Assembly (NCBI GenBank): GCA_000431155.1
Contig: HF985638.1
Location: forward strand, 5,865-69,864
Origin: Bacteroides sp. CAG:927
GTDB taxonomy: Bacteria; Bacteroidota; Bacteroidia; Bacteroidales; Muribaculaceae
DNA: 64,000 nt
Direction: 5' to 3'
Under the pieces are notes generated by a model, which was given only the letters and a program-made list of their open reading frames with translations, searched no databases and was not told where the DNA came from. Both the position numbers and the translations under genes were made by a program. Each line of letters begins with the position of its first letter. The stretch's first letter is position 1. This document shows, in pieces, positions 17,510 to 25,135 of this stretch.

Positions 17510-18027
17510 CGGATAGCCGGATTTACGGGTGTCACAATCGGGCTGACAATCTTGCCCTCATCATCGCTGTCTTTGCTGTTGAACTCGAAGGTCTGTTCCC
17601 ACGGTGTTGTATTGAAGCTGTCTTCCACGACAACGAGGAATTTGTGGGCTTCGTCACTTTTGGCGGTGTAGTTCAGGCGGAAGGTCTTGCTTTCCAGAAG
17701 TACACGGTCGTTGTTGACCAGCACAGGCCCGTCAACGAGTCTGAGCGAGCCTTCTCCGTCATACTGGAAGTAACGGATTGTGTAGAGGGTGTTTGTGTAG
17801 TTGCCTTCCGGCTTTATTTCGAAGCGCAGTTCGACGGTCTGCCCTTTGGCAATCTTGGCAGCGTATGGCATGACTTCCACTGTGAAGGGATAGGACTGCT
17901 GCACATCGAGGTCGTCGGAACAGGATGTTAGTGACACTACGATTGCACATACTGCAATCAGGAACCCGAAAAAGCGGGTCTTGGTAAGGCGGATTTTGCC
18001 GATACGGGAAAAGAAATTTGTAGTCAT
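17506..18027 (-). CDS. traQ: conjugative transposon lipoprotein TraQ (DUF3872)
   Basis: 173 residues. A hydrophobic segment ends in SLTSC, a lipobox, so the mature protein is probably lipid-anchored at Cys36. The rest is strand-rich with the DUF3872 features (PFTVEVMPYAAKIAKGQTVELRFEI). TraQ is part of the CTnDOT transfer apparatus; its exact task is unknown. It overlaps traP by 4 nt. A weak copy of the leader motif (18038-18049) lies upstream, within the traP coding end. Confidence 0.82.
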   Translation of the reverse strand: MTTNFFSRIGKIRLTKTRFFGFLIAVCAIVVSLTSCSDDLDVQQSYPFTVEVMPYAAKIAKGQTVELRFEIKPEGNYTNTLYTIRYFQYDGEGSLRLVDGPVLVNNDRVLLESKTFRLNYTAKSDEAHKFLVVVEDSFNTTPWEQTFEFNSKDSDDEGKIVSPIVTPVNPAIR

Positions 18028-18896
18028 AATTTGAATTTGGGTTTAGTGGAAATTTTAGGATTGAGCGATTGTAGGTAATCGTTCAAGTCCTTATGATTAG
18101 GATAGAGTGCCGATTTATCCATGACCTTGTTGCCGAACTCACGTTGAAGTCTGGCGAGGGCATTGCGTCCGGCTTCATCGTTGTCGAGATAGCAAAGAAT
18201 CAGAGGATAGCCGGCGAGTATAGGGATAGACTTTCCGATGTTAGCAACGGAGTTCAGCACTACTGAATCGTTGCCCTCATTGAGTCCGAGGCGTTCCGCC
18301 GAAAGGAAGTCGATGAAGCCCTCGAACACATTGCAGCGCGGGTTATTACCTGCTATATGTGTGATGCTCTTGGGCGGGTAGCTCCCTTTGAAAAAAGCGT
18401 TTCTCAGTTCAAATCCGAGAGCGTTGTTCTCAAATCCGATGGCATAGTAGTGTTTGCCGTGAAGGGTGTAATCAACCTGTACACAGTAACGTCTGGCAAT
18501 ATCATCAGGTATGCCTCTTTCGGCAAGGTAGCGCAGCAATGCCGGGGAGTCCAGCCGGGACACAGTGACATTCTCGAATGTAGGTTCTTCGGCAAAATAT
18601 TGTGGCTTGTAGGGCATCGCGACAGGCATATTCATTGTTTCGGCGATATATCTTGCCTGCTCAACAAATTCGGATCTGCCTGACAGTTCTCCGGCGAGCG
18701 TGAAAATGTCGCCCCCTTCGCCTGTACCGAAATCATACCATAAGCCTTTGCGCGGATTGACATGAAACGATGGCTTTCTCTCGTTGCGGTACGGGGCATA
18801 AAACCACAGACCTTTGCTGTCGCGTCCCGTCGGCTCATAGCCGAGGTGGTGCAGGAAATCGACAAGCGAAATCTGCTTGATGTCATCCATGTTCAT
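18024..18896 (-). CDS. traP: primase-like TraP (Toprim)
   Basis: 290 residues. Residues ~5-70 form a CHC2-like primase module (SLVDFLHHLGYEPTG..., FYAPYRNERKPSFHV..., GTGEGGDIFTLAGEL). The cysteines and histidine that normally hold zinc are absent. The remainder is a Toprim-type domain, with EGFIDFLSAERLG giving the acidic residue and ILCYLDNDEAGR giving the D-x-D. It presumably primes the transferred strand in the recipient. It overlaps both neighbours by 4 nt. Confidence 0.85.
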   Translation of the reverse strand: MNMDDIKQISLVDFLHHLGYEPTGRDSKGLWFYAPYRNERKPSFHVNPRKGLWYDFGTGEGGDIFTLAGELSGRSEFVEQARYIAETMNMPVAMPYKPQYFAEEPTFENVTVSRLDSPALLRYLAERGIPDDIARRYCVQVDYTLHGKHYYAIGFENNALGFELRNAFFKGSYPPKSITHIAGNNPRCNVFEGFIDFLSAERLGLNEGNDSVVLNSVANIGKSIPILAGYPLILCYLDNDEAGRNALARLQREFGNKVMDKSALYPNHKDLNDYLQSLNPKISTKPKFKL

Positions 18897-19567
18897 AGGC
18901 GCATACCACGTTTCGGCTTTGATACTTCCGGCTCCTGTCTGACTTCAACCTTCCGTATTGCTGACATCTGAGCCGCTATATACCTGTTCAGTTCCGACAT
19001 ATTGCACGAGCCTGTCAGCTCATACGCGAGGTCATATATGCCACCGTATGCGCCGGACTTTATATCGCGCCATTGATTGGTGTCGATATTTACAACCATC
19101 GTCGGCTCTTGCTTTGAATCATACGGAGCATTGTAAATCCGCAGACTGCCGTCGGCTGCAACCGGGTGCTCCTGACCGAGAGCCTTCATAAAGTCGGTGA
19201 GTTTCACTTTCTTTATATCGAGACCAACGGTAATCGGTTCATGCGGGCGACGCGCCGTTGCCGAAAATTCCTTGCCCTGCTCATACTCGTTCATGTATTT
19301 GAGTATGAAGTCTCTTGGATTCATATATAGCGTCGGTTTCATTTTGAGAGCGGCAAGGTCAATTATGTCACCGGTCTGGTCTGTGGCGTGGTCATACCAT
19401 TTGTTGGTGGAGGTATTGACAACCAGCATCGGCTCAGGGTCATCGCGTTGCGGGGCATAATACAGTTTCATATCCTCGAAGGACTTGACAGGCTTTTCAC
19501 CGAGTGCAGCCATAAATTCCGTAAGAGGAATATTGCGGATGTCTTTTTCAGTGTATCTCATAGCCAT
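18893..19567 (-). CDS. tandem CHC2-like modules, TraP companion
   Basis: 224 residues made of two similar modules: residues ~8-85 (IPLTEFMAALGEKPVK...LYYAPQRDDPEPMLVVN...TGDIIDLAAL) and ~118-200 (VKLTDFMKALGQ...IYNAPYDSKQEPTMVVN...GGIYDLAYEL). Both resemble the N-terminal module of the next gene, traP, and lack zinc ligands. Together the two genes hold three such modules. Probably a nucleic-acid binding partner of the primase. ATGA overlap with traP and a one-base overlap with traO. Confidence 0.6.
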   Translation of the reverse strand: MAMRYTEKDIRNIPLTEFMAALGEKPVKSFEDMKLYYAPQRDDPEPMLVVNTSTNKWYDHATDQTGDIIDLAALKMKPTLYMNPRDFILKYMNEYEQGKEFSATARRPHEPITVGLDIKKVKLTDFMKALGQEHPVAADGSLRIYNAPYDSKQEPTMVVNIDTNQWRDIKSGAYGGIYDLAYELTGSCNMSELNRYIAAQMSAIRKVEVRQEPEVSKPKRGMRL

Positions 19568-20148
19568 TACTCGATTATGAATTTGACACCGACACCATAC
19601 TGGGTGTGAAAAATCTGCACATCGCTACCGAAGGTGAAACGCTCCTTTACATTTGCGGTCAGGGCAATTTTGTCTGACAGGTAGAAATCAGCCTGTAATG
19701 CCAGCGCACCGCCATAGATAAAGTTGTCGCCGTTATGGAGTGTCGAACCGTCGGATAAAACCGACTTTCCCAAATTCACTGTTTCGTAACCACCGAGAGC
19801 CGACACGCCACCGTAGAGGTGGAAGGTCTGCGAGTAGTCGCTCAACAGATGGAGATTGTAGCCGACCTCGCCTGTGAACTGAGCCACCGGGATACGACCT
19901 TTCGCGCCGTAGGGCTTGTATGTCTGGAGATACTCGCCGCCAAAGCTCCAAGTATTGGCATTACCCTTATAAACTGAATAGAACGCTCCGAGAGAGTAAC
20001 CGCAGTTGCGGGAGTTGCCGGTATAAAAACCGTCTGCCATGTCAGCCTTGATTTCTACTGCCGACATTCCGGGAAGGCATCGCTGGGCCATTGCCCGCCC
20101 TCCAAAGAGGGTGAGCATGGCAGCGATTATCATTATCGCTTTTCTCAT
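19567..20148 (-). CDS. traO: conjugative transfer protein TraO
   Basis: 193 residues with signal peptide (MRKAIMIIAAMLTLFGGRAMAQ). The mature part is strand-rich with alternating aromatic residues (YNLHLLSDYSQTFHLYGGVSALGG, FTFGSDVQIFHTQYGVGVKFIIE) and ends in a C-terminal aromatic-rich strand like an outer-membrane barrel. Matches the CTnDOT TraO family. It probably sits in the outer membrane as part of the mating channel. Three bases after traN. Confidence 0.85.
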   Translation of the reverse strand: MRKAIMIIAAMLTLFGGRAMAQRCLPGMSAVEIKADMADGFYTGNSRNCGYSLGAFYSVYKGNANTWSFGGEYLQTYKPYGAKGRIPVAQFTGEVGYNLHLLSDYSQTFHLYGGVSALGGYETVNLGKSVLSDGSTLHNGDNFIYGGALALQADFYLSDKIALTANVKERFTFGSDVQIFHTQYGVGVKFIIE

Positions 20149-20151
20149 TGT

Positions 20152-21174
20152 TTACTGGATTGAAAGTTCGTCAATTACATTGGCTCTCACAATATCCTCG
20201 TTCTCGACCACGAAAGACTGGTGTCTGCCGCCTTCTTTCTCAGCAATTTCGATAACAAGCTGCTTGTCATCGGGGATTGTGAATTTCTCCAGAGCGAAGA
20301 CAGTTCTTTCGGAGGATTTGCCGTGTACTACCGTCACATAGTTCTGGGCGCGGAGAGGTTCGAGTACCTGCTCCTGCATTGCGGTACGCTTGATAACCTT
20401 CTTATCCACAATCTTGAAGCTGATATAATCGACATCGAAAGGAATGTTGGAGGTGTTTTTCAGTTCGGTGTGGAAATAGAGAAGCCCGTTGTTGGCATAA
20501 ATGGATTTCAGGAGGAACTGCACCCCGAAACGCTTTGAGCCGATATGCTTGATTTCGCGCTTGTTCTGCTTGTAGATGCTCTTCATAATCAGCTTGACAA
20601 GCATCGGCGACTCGCTACCCAACTTTTCGAGGTAGATTTCCTGCGCGTTGTTAGGGCGATTGACAGCTTCACCGTCATGCAAAAAATCGGTCATCTCGAT
20701 ATTGAGCAACAGCGGCTCTTTGGCAAATTTCACGTTGAAACTATAATAGCTTCCGTCCTCGGTGATTACCGACAGGTTTGTTTCCTGCTTGAACGACTTG
20801 AAGGCTGATTTGACACGCAGCACATTTTTCGCACCGTCGGCTAATCCTGCGACAAGGTTTTCGTTGCCGAGGTCGCAATAGACTATTTCCGAGGGAAATA
20901 TAATGTGCGTAGTCTTTTCGTAGCAGACTTCGAGAGCGTGAGGCGGTATCATCCGGTCGAAGCCGACCTTGCGGGTCAGACCGTCAAACTTGTCACCGTC
21001 GGTGTAGTTGCCGCCGTACACATTGATGTCGTGTTCTGCTACCTGAGTGGCAACCTGTTCCGTGCCAGACGGCACGTTATTATCGGTGTTTTTAACCGAT
21101 TTTGTTCCGGCAAAAGCCGGAGTAGCCATTGCTATAACGGCAATAAGCGAAAGTAAAAAGAGTTTGTAATTCAT
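20152..21174 (-). CDS. traN: conjugative transfer protein TraN
   Basis: 340 residues with signal peptide (LFLLSLIAVIAMATPAFAG). It carries the TraN (DUF4138) features: HIIFPSEIVYCDLGNENLVAGLADGAKNVLRVK and the C-terminal LVIEIAEKEGGRHQ. It may play a role like VirB9 in the periplasmic core complex; that comparison is inference. A near-perfect copy of the leader motif (21178-21196) ends 3 nt before its ATG. The upstream gene traM ends only 26 bp away, so the motif fills the gap. Confidence 0.88.
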   Translation of the reverse strand: MNYKLFLLSLIAVIAMATPAFAGTKSVKNTDNNVPSGTEQVATQVAEHDINVYGGNYTDGDKFDGLTRKVGFDRMIPPHALEVCYEKTTHIIFPSEIVYCDLGNENLVAGLADGAKNVLRVKSAFKSFKQETNLSVITEDGSYYSFNVKFAKEPLLLNIEMTDFLHDGEAVNRPNNAQEIYLEKLGSESPMLVKLIMKSIYKQNKREIKHIGSKRFGVQFLLKSIYANNGLLYFHTELKNTSNIPFDVDYISFKIVDKKVIKRTAMQEQVLEPLRAQNYVTVVHGKSSERTVFALEKFTIPDDKQLVIEIAEKEGGRHQSFVVENEDIVRANVIDELSIQ

Positions 21175-21177
21175 TGA

Positions 21178-21196
21178 ATTGTGGATTTAATGGTGA
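21178..21196 (-). promoter_or_regulatory. leader motif of traN, predicted sRNA target
   Basis: Complementary to the sRNA stretch 61435-61453 over 19 nt, the single deviation being a G-U pair. It would cover the ribosome landing zone. Confidence 0.6.
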
Positions 21197-21200
21197 ATAA

Positions 21201-22391
21201 TCATATATCTTCCGGCTGGTGGAGCATCACACGGTAGCCGGCTTTGAGGTGGACTTTGACGGTTCGCAGCTTCTTGGTGAGATACTGGCTGACACCGTTT
21301 ATCAGCCCGCGCCCCACATCAGAGGCAATCTGCGCCCCGGTATTTGTGGAAATATTTATCGAGCTTCCCATCGTACTGCCCATATTTGCACCGATTTCAT
21401 GCAGTGCGTCACTTTCCATTGACTGCGGGATATTGATGCCCTCCTGACCGTCGGAGTCATATACCTGCAACTCCACATCGTAAATTGAGCCTTCGCACTC
21501 GATGGAGGCGATTTCAATCTCCAGCCTTTCGGCCTGCACTCTTGCAGAGCCGACAACGGTGGTGTTACGCGGTATCAGGCGGTTGCCGACCCACATCGGT
21601 TCGACGGTACGGAGTTTTACACTCTCGCCGTCAACTACACTCTGGTTGCCTGCCACCACTGCGGCGATGGTATTCTTGGCGACCTCCCTCATTGTACCCA
21701 CCGAGGTATTGAAGCCCCTGACGGTTGATGTCTGGCTAAGGGAGGATACCACATTTCTGTTGACCTGCGCCACCGGCTGCACATCCCGTTTGCCCTTTTC
21801 TTCGGTGGGTTGTGGCGGTGAATAGTTGCCGCCGTTGCCCATATACTGTGCCGCCAACTGATACGAGCGTTCCATCAGCTCCAGCTCGTCAGGCTGTGCC
21901 GTCTGTTGCTGTGCCAGAGCGTTCTGCGCCTCCAGCTCGTCAATCCGCGCCTGCAACTCTGCGACTTCCTGCGCCTGAGTATTCTCCGGGATATAGAAAT
22001 CATTGAGAGAAGCCTGCACCTCCTGATACGCCTGCGCCGAAGTCTCGACAGCGGTTTGACGTGTCACTGTATCCGTGGTATTGGAAAGAGTGTCGAGAGT
22101 GGCAATCTCCACCTGCCGCGCCTCATGCTCCTTTGCGACCTCCGCCGCCGCATACTCCTCCGCTTTCGACTTGATGCCGTCGCTCTCTCCGGCAGGGATC
22201 TCGGTGTTGAAGGCGTTTCCCCGTGTTTCTTCTGATTTATTCAGACTGGAATATAGCAGCCAGAGAATCACCACACCGCAGAGTATCGCCGCCGGCATGA
22301 CCACGAGGTACTTCATTATCTTCTGCCGTTCAGCCTGCGACTTCGGCTGGAAGAACCCGTTAATCCTCGCTTTCCATTCCTGCATTGTCAT
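21201..22391 (-). CDS. traM: conjugative transfer protein TraM
   Basis: 396 residues. One membrane span near residues 28-48 (VVMPAAILCGVVILWLLYSSL), then a long Gln/Glu-rich coiled coil (QAEVAELQARIDELEAQNALAQ), then a strand-rich C-terminal domain (GSARVQAERLEIEIASIECEGSIYDVELQVYDSDGQEG). This is the VirB10-like layout: cytoplasmic tail, inner-membrane span, periplasmic linker, outer-membrane-facing domain. It overlaps traL by 32 nt. Confidence 0.88.
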   Translation of the reverse strand: MTMQEWKARINGFFQPKSQAERQKIMKYLVVMPAAILCGVVILWLLYSSLNKSEETRGNAFNTEIPAGESDGIKSKAEEYAAAEVAKEHEARQVEIATLDTLSNTTDTVTRQTAVETSAQAYQEVQASLNDFYIPENTQAQEVAELQARIDELEAQNALAQQQTAQPDELELMERSYQLAAQYMGNGGNYSPPQPTEEKGKRDVQPVAQVNRNVVSSLSQTSTVRGFNTSVGTMREVAKNTIAAVVAGNQSVVDGESVKLRTVEPMWVGNRLIPRNTTVVGSARVQAERLEIEIASIECEGSIYDVELQVYDSDGQEGINIPQSMESDALHEIGANMGSTMGSSINISTNTGAQIASDVGRGLINGVSQYLTKKLRTVKVHLKAGYRVMLHQPEDI

Positions 22392-22689
22392 AGACAGTCG
22401 TGGTTAAGGGTTCAACATTGTGGACGGGCAGATCCAGCGGACTGATATGCCGCACCTCAATCCGGCGCAGTGCCTGACCCAGCCCTATGCGGTAACAGGC
22501 GTGACCGAACACGAAGAAGGCAATAAGGACAAACACGGTCAGCATTACGCCTACGACCGTCACCCGTTTGCCGTGCGGCAGGTCGTCGCAGACCTTCCGC
22601 AACCGGGCCGAGAGCTTCCCCTTGGGGGTGTGCCACACCTTATTATATACGGTGTCTCTCGCGGCACGAAAACCAGAAATCATACTCAT
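22360..22689 (-). CDS. traL: conjugative transfer protein TraL (DUF3989)
   Basis: 109 residues with a single membrane span near residues 46-68 (VTVVGVMLTVFVLIAFFVFGH) after a basic N-terminus. Length and pattern match TraL/DUF3989 of CTnDOT-type elements. It overlaps traM and touches traK. Probably a small inner-membrane part of the channel. Confidence 0.82.
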   Translation of the reverse strand: MSMISGFRAARDTVYNKVWHTPKGKLSARLRKVCDDLPHGKRVTVVGVMLTVFVLIAFFVFGHACYRIGLGQALRRIEVRHISPLDLPVHNVEPLTTTVYDNAGMESED

Positions 22690-23312
22690 TATCGTTTGGT
22701 GGTGATTATATCCTTGTTCTCAAGGATGTTGAAACCTTCAATAATAAATCCGTTGGGATTATCGTCGGAACGCGGCACGTTTGAGAGGCGGCAGGTGGTC
22801 ACCAGTGTACGCTGTGTCACATTCGACTCACGGATAATCATCTGCTTGGCGTAGGTAGTGGCGGTGTACGGGTAATTGTTGAAATCGCACACCACGCTGT
22901 CAACCTGCACAAACTGATTGATATTCCCCGCTATGATGCGGTTGTAGTAACCCTTCTCCGAGAAATCGGTGTAATAATTGTAAGCCGATTTATCGCTGAG
23001 AATCAGAGCGCGGTTGATGTTATGCTCGATTGCCGACTTGTCGGGCGAAAGGTTGAAGAACAGTTCATGGAATCGGCGCACGTGTTCACGGGCCTCAGCC
23101 GGACGGTTCTGGCTCATATCCTGCGAAAGAGCGAGCATCAGCGACTTGCCGTTGTCGAGGACATAGATTTTCTCACGCTGCTTCTCTGCGAAATTGAAAA
23201 CCATAATCAGAGCCACCGACACAACCACGGCACACATTGCCACAAAGACTATACCGAACAGGCGTATCTGACGGAAAGATGTCTCGATATTCTTTAATGA
23301 CTTAAACTCCAT
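22689..23312 (-). CDS. traK: conjugative transfer protein TraK
   Basis: 207 residues: MEFKSLKNIETSFRQIRLFG followed by one membrane span (IVFVAMCAVVVSVALIMVF) and a periplasmic domain with VQVDSVVCDFNNYPYTATTYAKQMIIRESNVTQRTL. Matches TraK of Bacteroidales elements, comparable in topology to VirB8. The stop and the traL start share a base. Confidence 0.88.
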   Translation of the reverse strand: MEFKSLKNIETSFRQIRLFGIVFVAMCAVVVSVALIMVFNFAEKQREKIYVLDNGKSLMLALSQDMSQNRPAEAREHVRRFHELFFNLSPDKSAIEHNINRALILSDKSAYNYYTDFSEKGYYNRIIAGNINQFVQVDSVVCDFNNYPYTATTYAKQMIIRESNVTQRTLVTTCRLSNVPRSDDNPNGFIIEGFNILENKDIITTKR

Positions 23313-23316
23313 AATT

Positions 23317-24336
23317 CTACTTTAATAGTTTGCCAGCGCGACCGGCGACATTTCCTGCAACCGCGCCTCCGACGCTTGCCGCTCCTGAGCCTACCTGCAT
23401 GGCGGTATTGTTGACAGCACGGTTATAGTTTCCGGCACCTCCGGCTTGTATTATCCAGCCTGCCACAGTGGGGATTGTGAAATAACCGATAATTCCGATG
23501 ATCATGAAGACCGTATATGCGGTGTTGCTTCCGTCGAGGTCGATATTCGGATTGTTAGTCAGTTCCGAAATATCGTTCTGGAGCATCAGCACCTGTATTT
23601 TCGCAAGGATTGTCGAAAACAGGTCTGCGACAGGCAACCACAGATAGGTCTGAATGTAGCGGCAGATCCACTGTGTCAGTGTTGACTGAAAACCGTCCCA
23701 TACGGAGAGGGCAAATGAAATCGGCCCCAGTATCGCCAGCACTATCAGGAAGAAAGTGCGGATAGTGTCAATCGTGAGAGAGGCAGCCTGAAAGAGCATC
23801 TCCAGCAGCTCACGAAAGAAATTCTGGATTGCCTTTTTCACCTTATACATTCCGCGCTCGATATACATTCCGGCGGCTGTTCCGATTTCAGTAACACCGA
23901 GTTCATCAATCTGCCTGTCAAACTCGGCATCATCGACAAGATAGGCTGTTGAGGGGTCATTCATCATCGCCTCATACTCCAGCCGGTCTTTCTCCTCGCG
24001 GTACTTCTTCATGTCGAGAGTCTGCCCTTCGAGCATCGAAGCCGTACCCTGCACAATCGGCGACATCACAGAGTTGATTGTGCCGAGTACCACCGACGGG
24101 AAAAACATTATACAGAAGCCTATTACAAACGGACGCAACAATGGGAACACATCAATCGGTTCGGCTGCGGCAAGTGACCGCCAGATGCGGTATGCCACAT
24201 AGAACAGCGCGCCTAATCCGGCTATCGCCTGAGCCACACCCGCCATATCCTCGCAGAGTGGCATCATCTCGTCATAGAGCGAGCGGAGAATGGTGTGGAG
24301 GTTTGAAAAATCAATAGCACACAACATAGGCATCAC
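23317..24336 (-). CDS. traJ: conjugative transfer protein TraJ
   Basis: 339 residues, polytopic: hydrophobic segments near residues 30-48, 66-90, 190-215 and 275-300. The PFVIGFCIMFFPSVVLGTINSVMSPIVQGT and IRTFFLIVLAILGPISFALSVWDGF regions are typical of TraJ, which resembles VirB6 in being a multi-span inner-membrane channel component. It overlaps traI by 4 nt. Confidence 0.88.
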   Translation of the reverse strand: MMPMLCAIDFSNLHTILRSLYDEMMPLCEDMAGVAQAIAGLGALFYVAYRIWRSLAAAEPIDVFPLLRPFVIGFCIMFFPSVVLGTINSVMSPIVQGTASMLEGQTLDMKKYREEKDRLEYEAMMNDPSTAYLVDDAEFDRQIDELGVTEIGTAAGMYIERGMYKVKKAIQNFFRELLEMLFQAASLTIDTIRTFFLIVLAILGPISFALSVWDGFQSTLTQWICRYIQTYLWLPVADLFSTILAKIQVLMLQNDISELTNNPNIDLDGSNTAYTVFMIIGIIGYFTIPTVAGWIIQAGGAGNYNRAVNNTAMQVGSGAASVGGAVAGNVAGRAGKLLK

Positions 24337-24971
24337 CAGTATTTTTCAGAGCCGTCGCCATAGAGAGCCACCACACGCTGCGTATCAGCTTTCTTTTTGG
24401 CGCGCAGATATGACACGCTGATATTCTTGTTCGTGTAGTATGCCGTCAGGTTCTTCAGCCTTTTCATCTCCTTGTAGCAGTCATCGACCACATCCATACG
24501 GTCTTTGTCAGTCATACTCAGCGTAGTGATATTGACTACCTGCTTCAAGTCGCCCAGCACTCCGTTGGCTTCTTCGAGGATACGGGTGTAGCCTGAGGCG
24601 ATTGCCGATAGTTCAGCCGATGTGAAGTTCGGATCGGTCAGCATCTTCTGGAAATTATTGACGTAATAGCCGGAGATATTGCCGAGCATCAGGATTGTCT
24701 GCTGCACCTTTCGGGCATCACGGACGAGGTTATTGACCGACTGGAGAGCGTCGTAATACTTTTTCGCCTGCTGGTAAATTTTCACGGTTTCCTGAAAATT
24801 TTTGACCATATGCGTAGCCGTCTGCGATTCCTGAACGAGTGATTTGGAGTTGTTTACGATGGACTGGGCGATGTTTGACGGATCGATTACCGTCCATTGG
24901 GCGGAAGCCCTGCCCGTGCCGAGCATCAGGCACAGGGCAATCAGGGAGATTAAAAACTTGAGTTGCTTCAT
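24333..24971 (-). CDS. traI: conjugative transfer protein TraI (DUF4141)
   Basis: 212 residues from ATG 24971. Upstream in-frame codons run through the small gene at 24998-25132 and are not used. Signal peptide MKQLKFLISLIALCLMLGTG...ASA, then a helical DUF4141 body (WTVIDPSNIAQSIVNNSKSLVQES). It probably resembles VirB5, a pilus-tip or channel protein. The leader motif 24974-24994 is two bases upstream of the start. Confidence 0.85.
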   Translation of the reverse strand: MKQLKFLISLIALCLMLGTGRASAQWTVIDPSNIAQSIVNNSKSLVQESQTATHMVKNFQETVKIYQQAKKYYDALQSVNNLVRDARKVQQTILMLGNISGYYVNNFQKMLTDPNFTSAELSAIASGYTRILEEANGVLGDLKQVVNITTLSMTDKDRMDVVDDCYKEMKRLKNLTAYYTNKNISVSYLRAKKKADTQRVVALYGDGSEKYW

Positions 24972-24973
24972 TT

Positions 24974-24994
24974 GATTGCGGATTAAAAGTGGTG
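24974..24994 (-). promoter_or_regulatory. leader motif of traI, predicted sRNA target
   Basis: Pairs with 61434-61452 of the sRNA with a 2-nt bulge, one mismatch and one G-U pair. It ends 2 nt before the traI ATG. Confidence 0.45.
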
Positions 24995-24997
24995 GAT

Positions 24998-25132
24998 TTA
25001 TCGTATTCTGTGAGCCATGCCGACGATTGTACGGGCAATGACTGCCAATAGATGAAGGGTGACTGTCAGGAGGAGGACGAGGCAGACGAGTATTCCTGAC
25101 ATGATACTGGAAAATATTGATTTCACTTTCAT
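24998..25132 (-). CDS. 44-residue membrane protein (TraH-like position)
   Basis: ATG 25132 to TAA 24998. The product starts MKVKSIFSSIMSGILVCLV and continues LLLTVTLHLLAVIARTIVG, one long membrane span with a basic end. It sits between traG and traI, where CTnDOT has traH. It is easily missed because a longer frame of traI overlaps it. Its start is 4 nt downstream of the traG stop, so it is coupled. The assignment is by position and topology only. Confidence 0.6.
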   Translation of the reverse strand: MKVKSIFSSIMSGILVCLVLLLTVTLHLLAVIARTIVGMAHRIR

Positions 25133-25135
25133 ACA

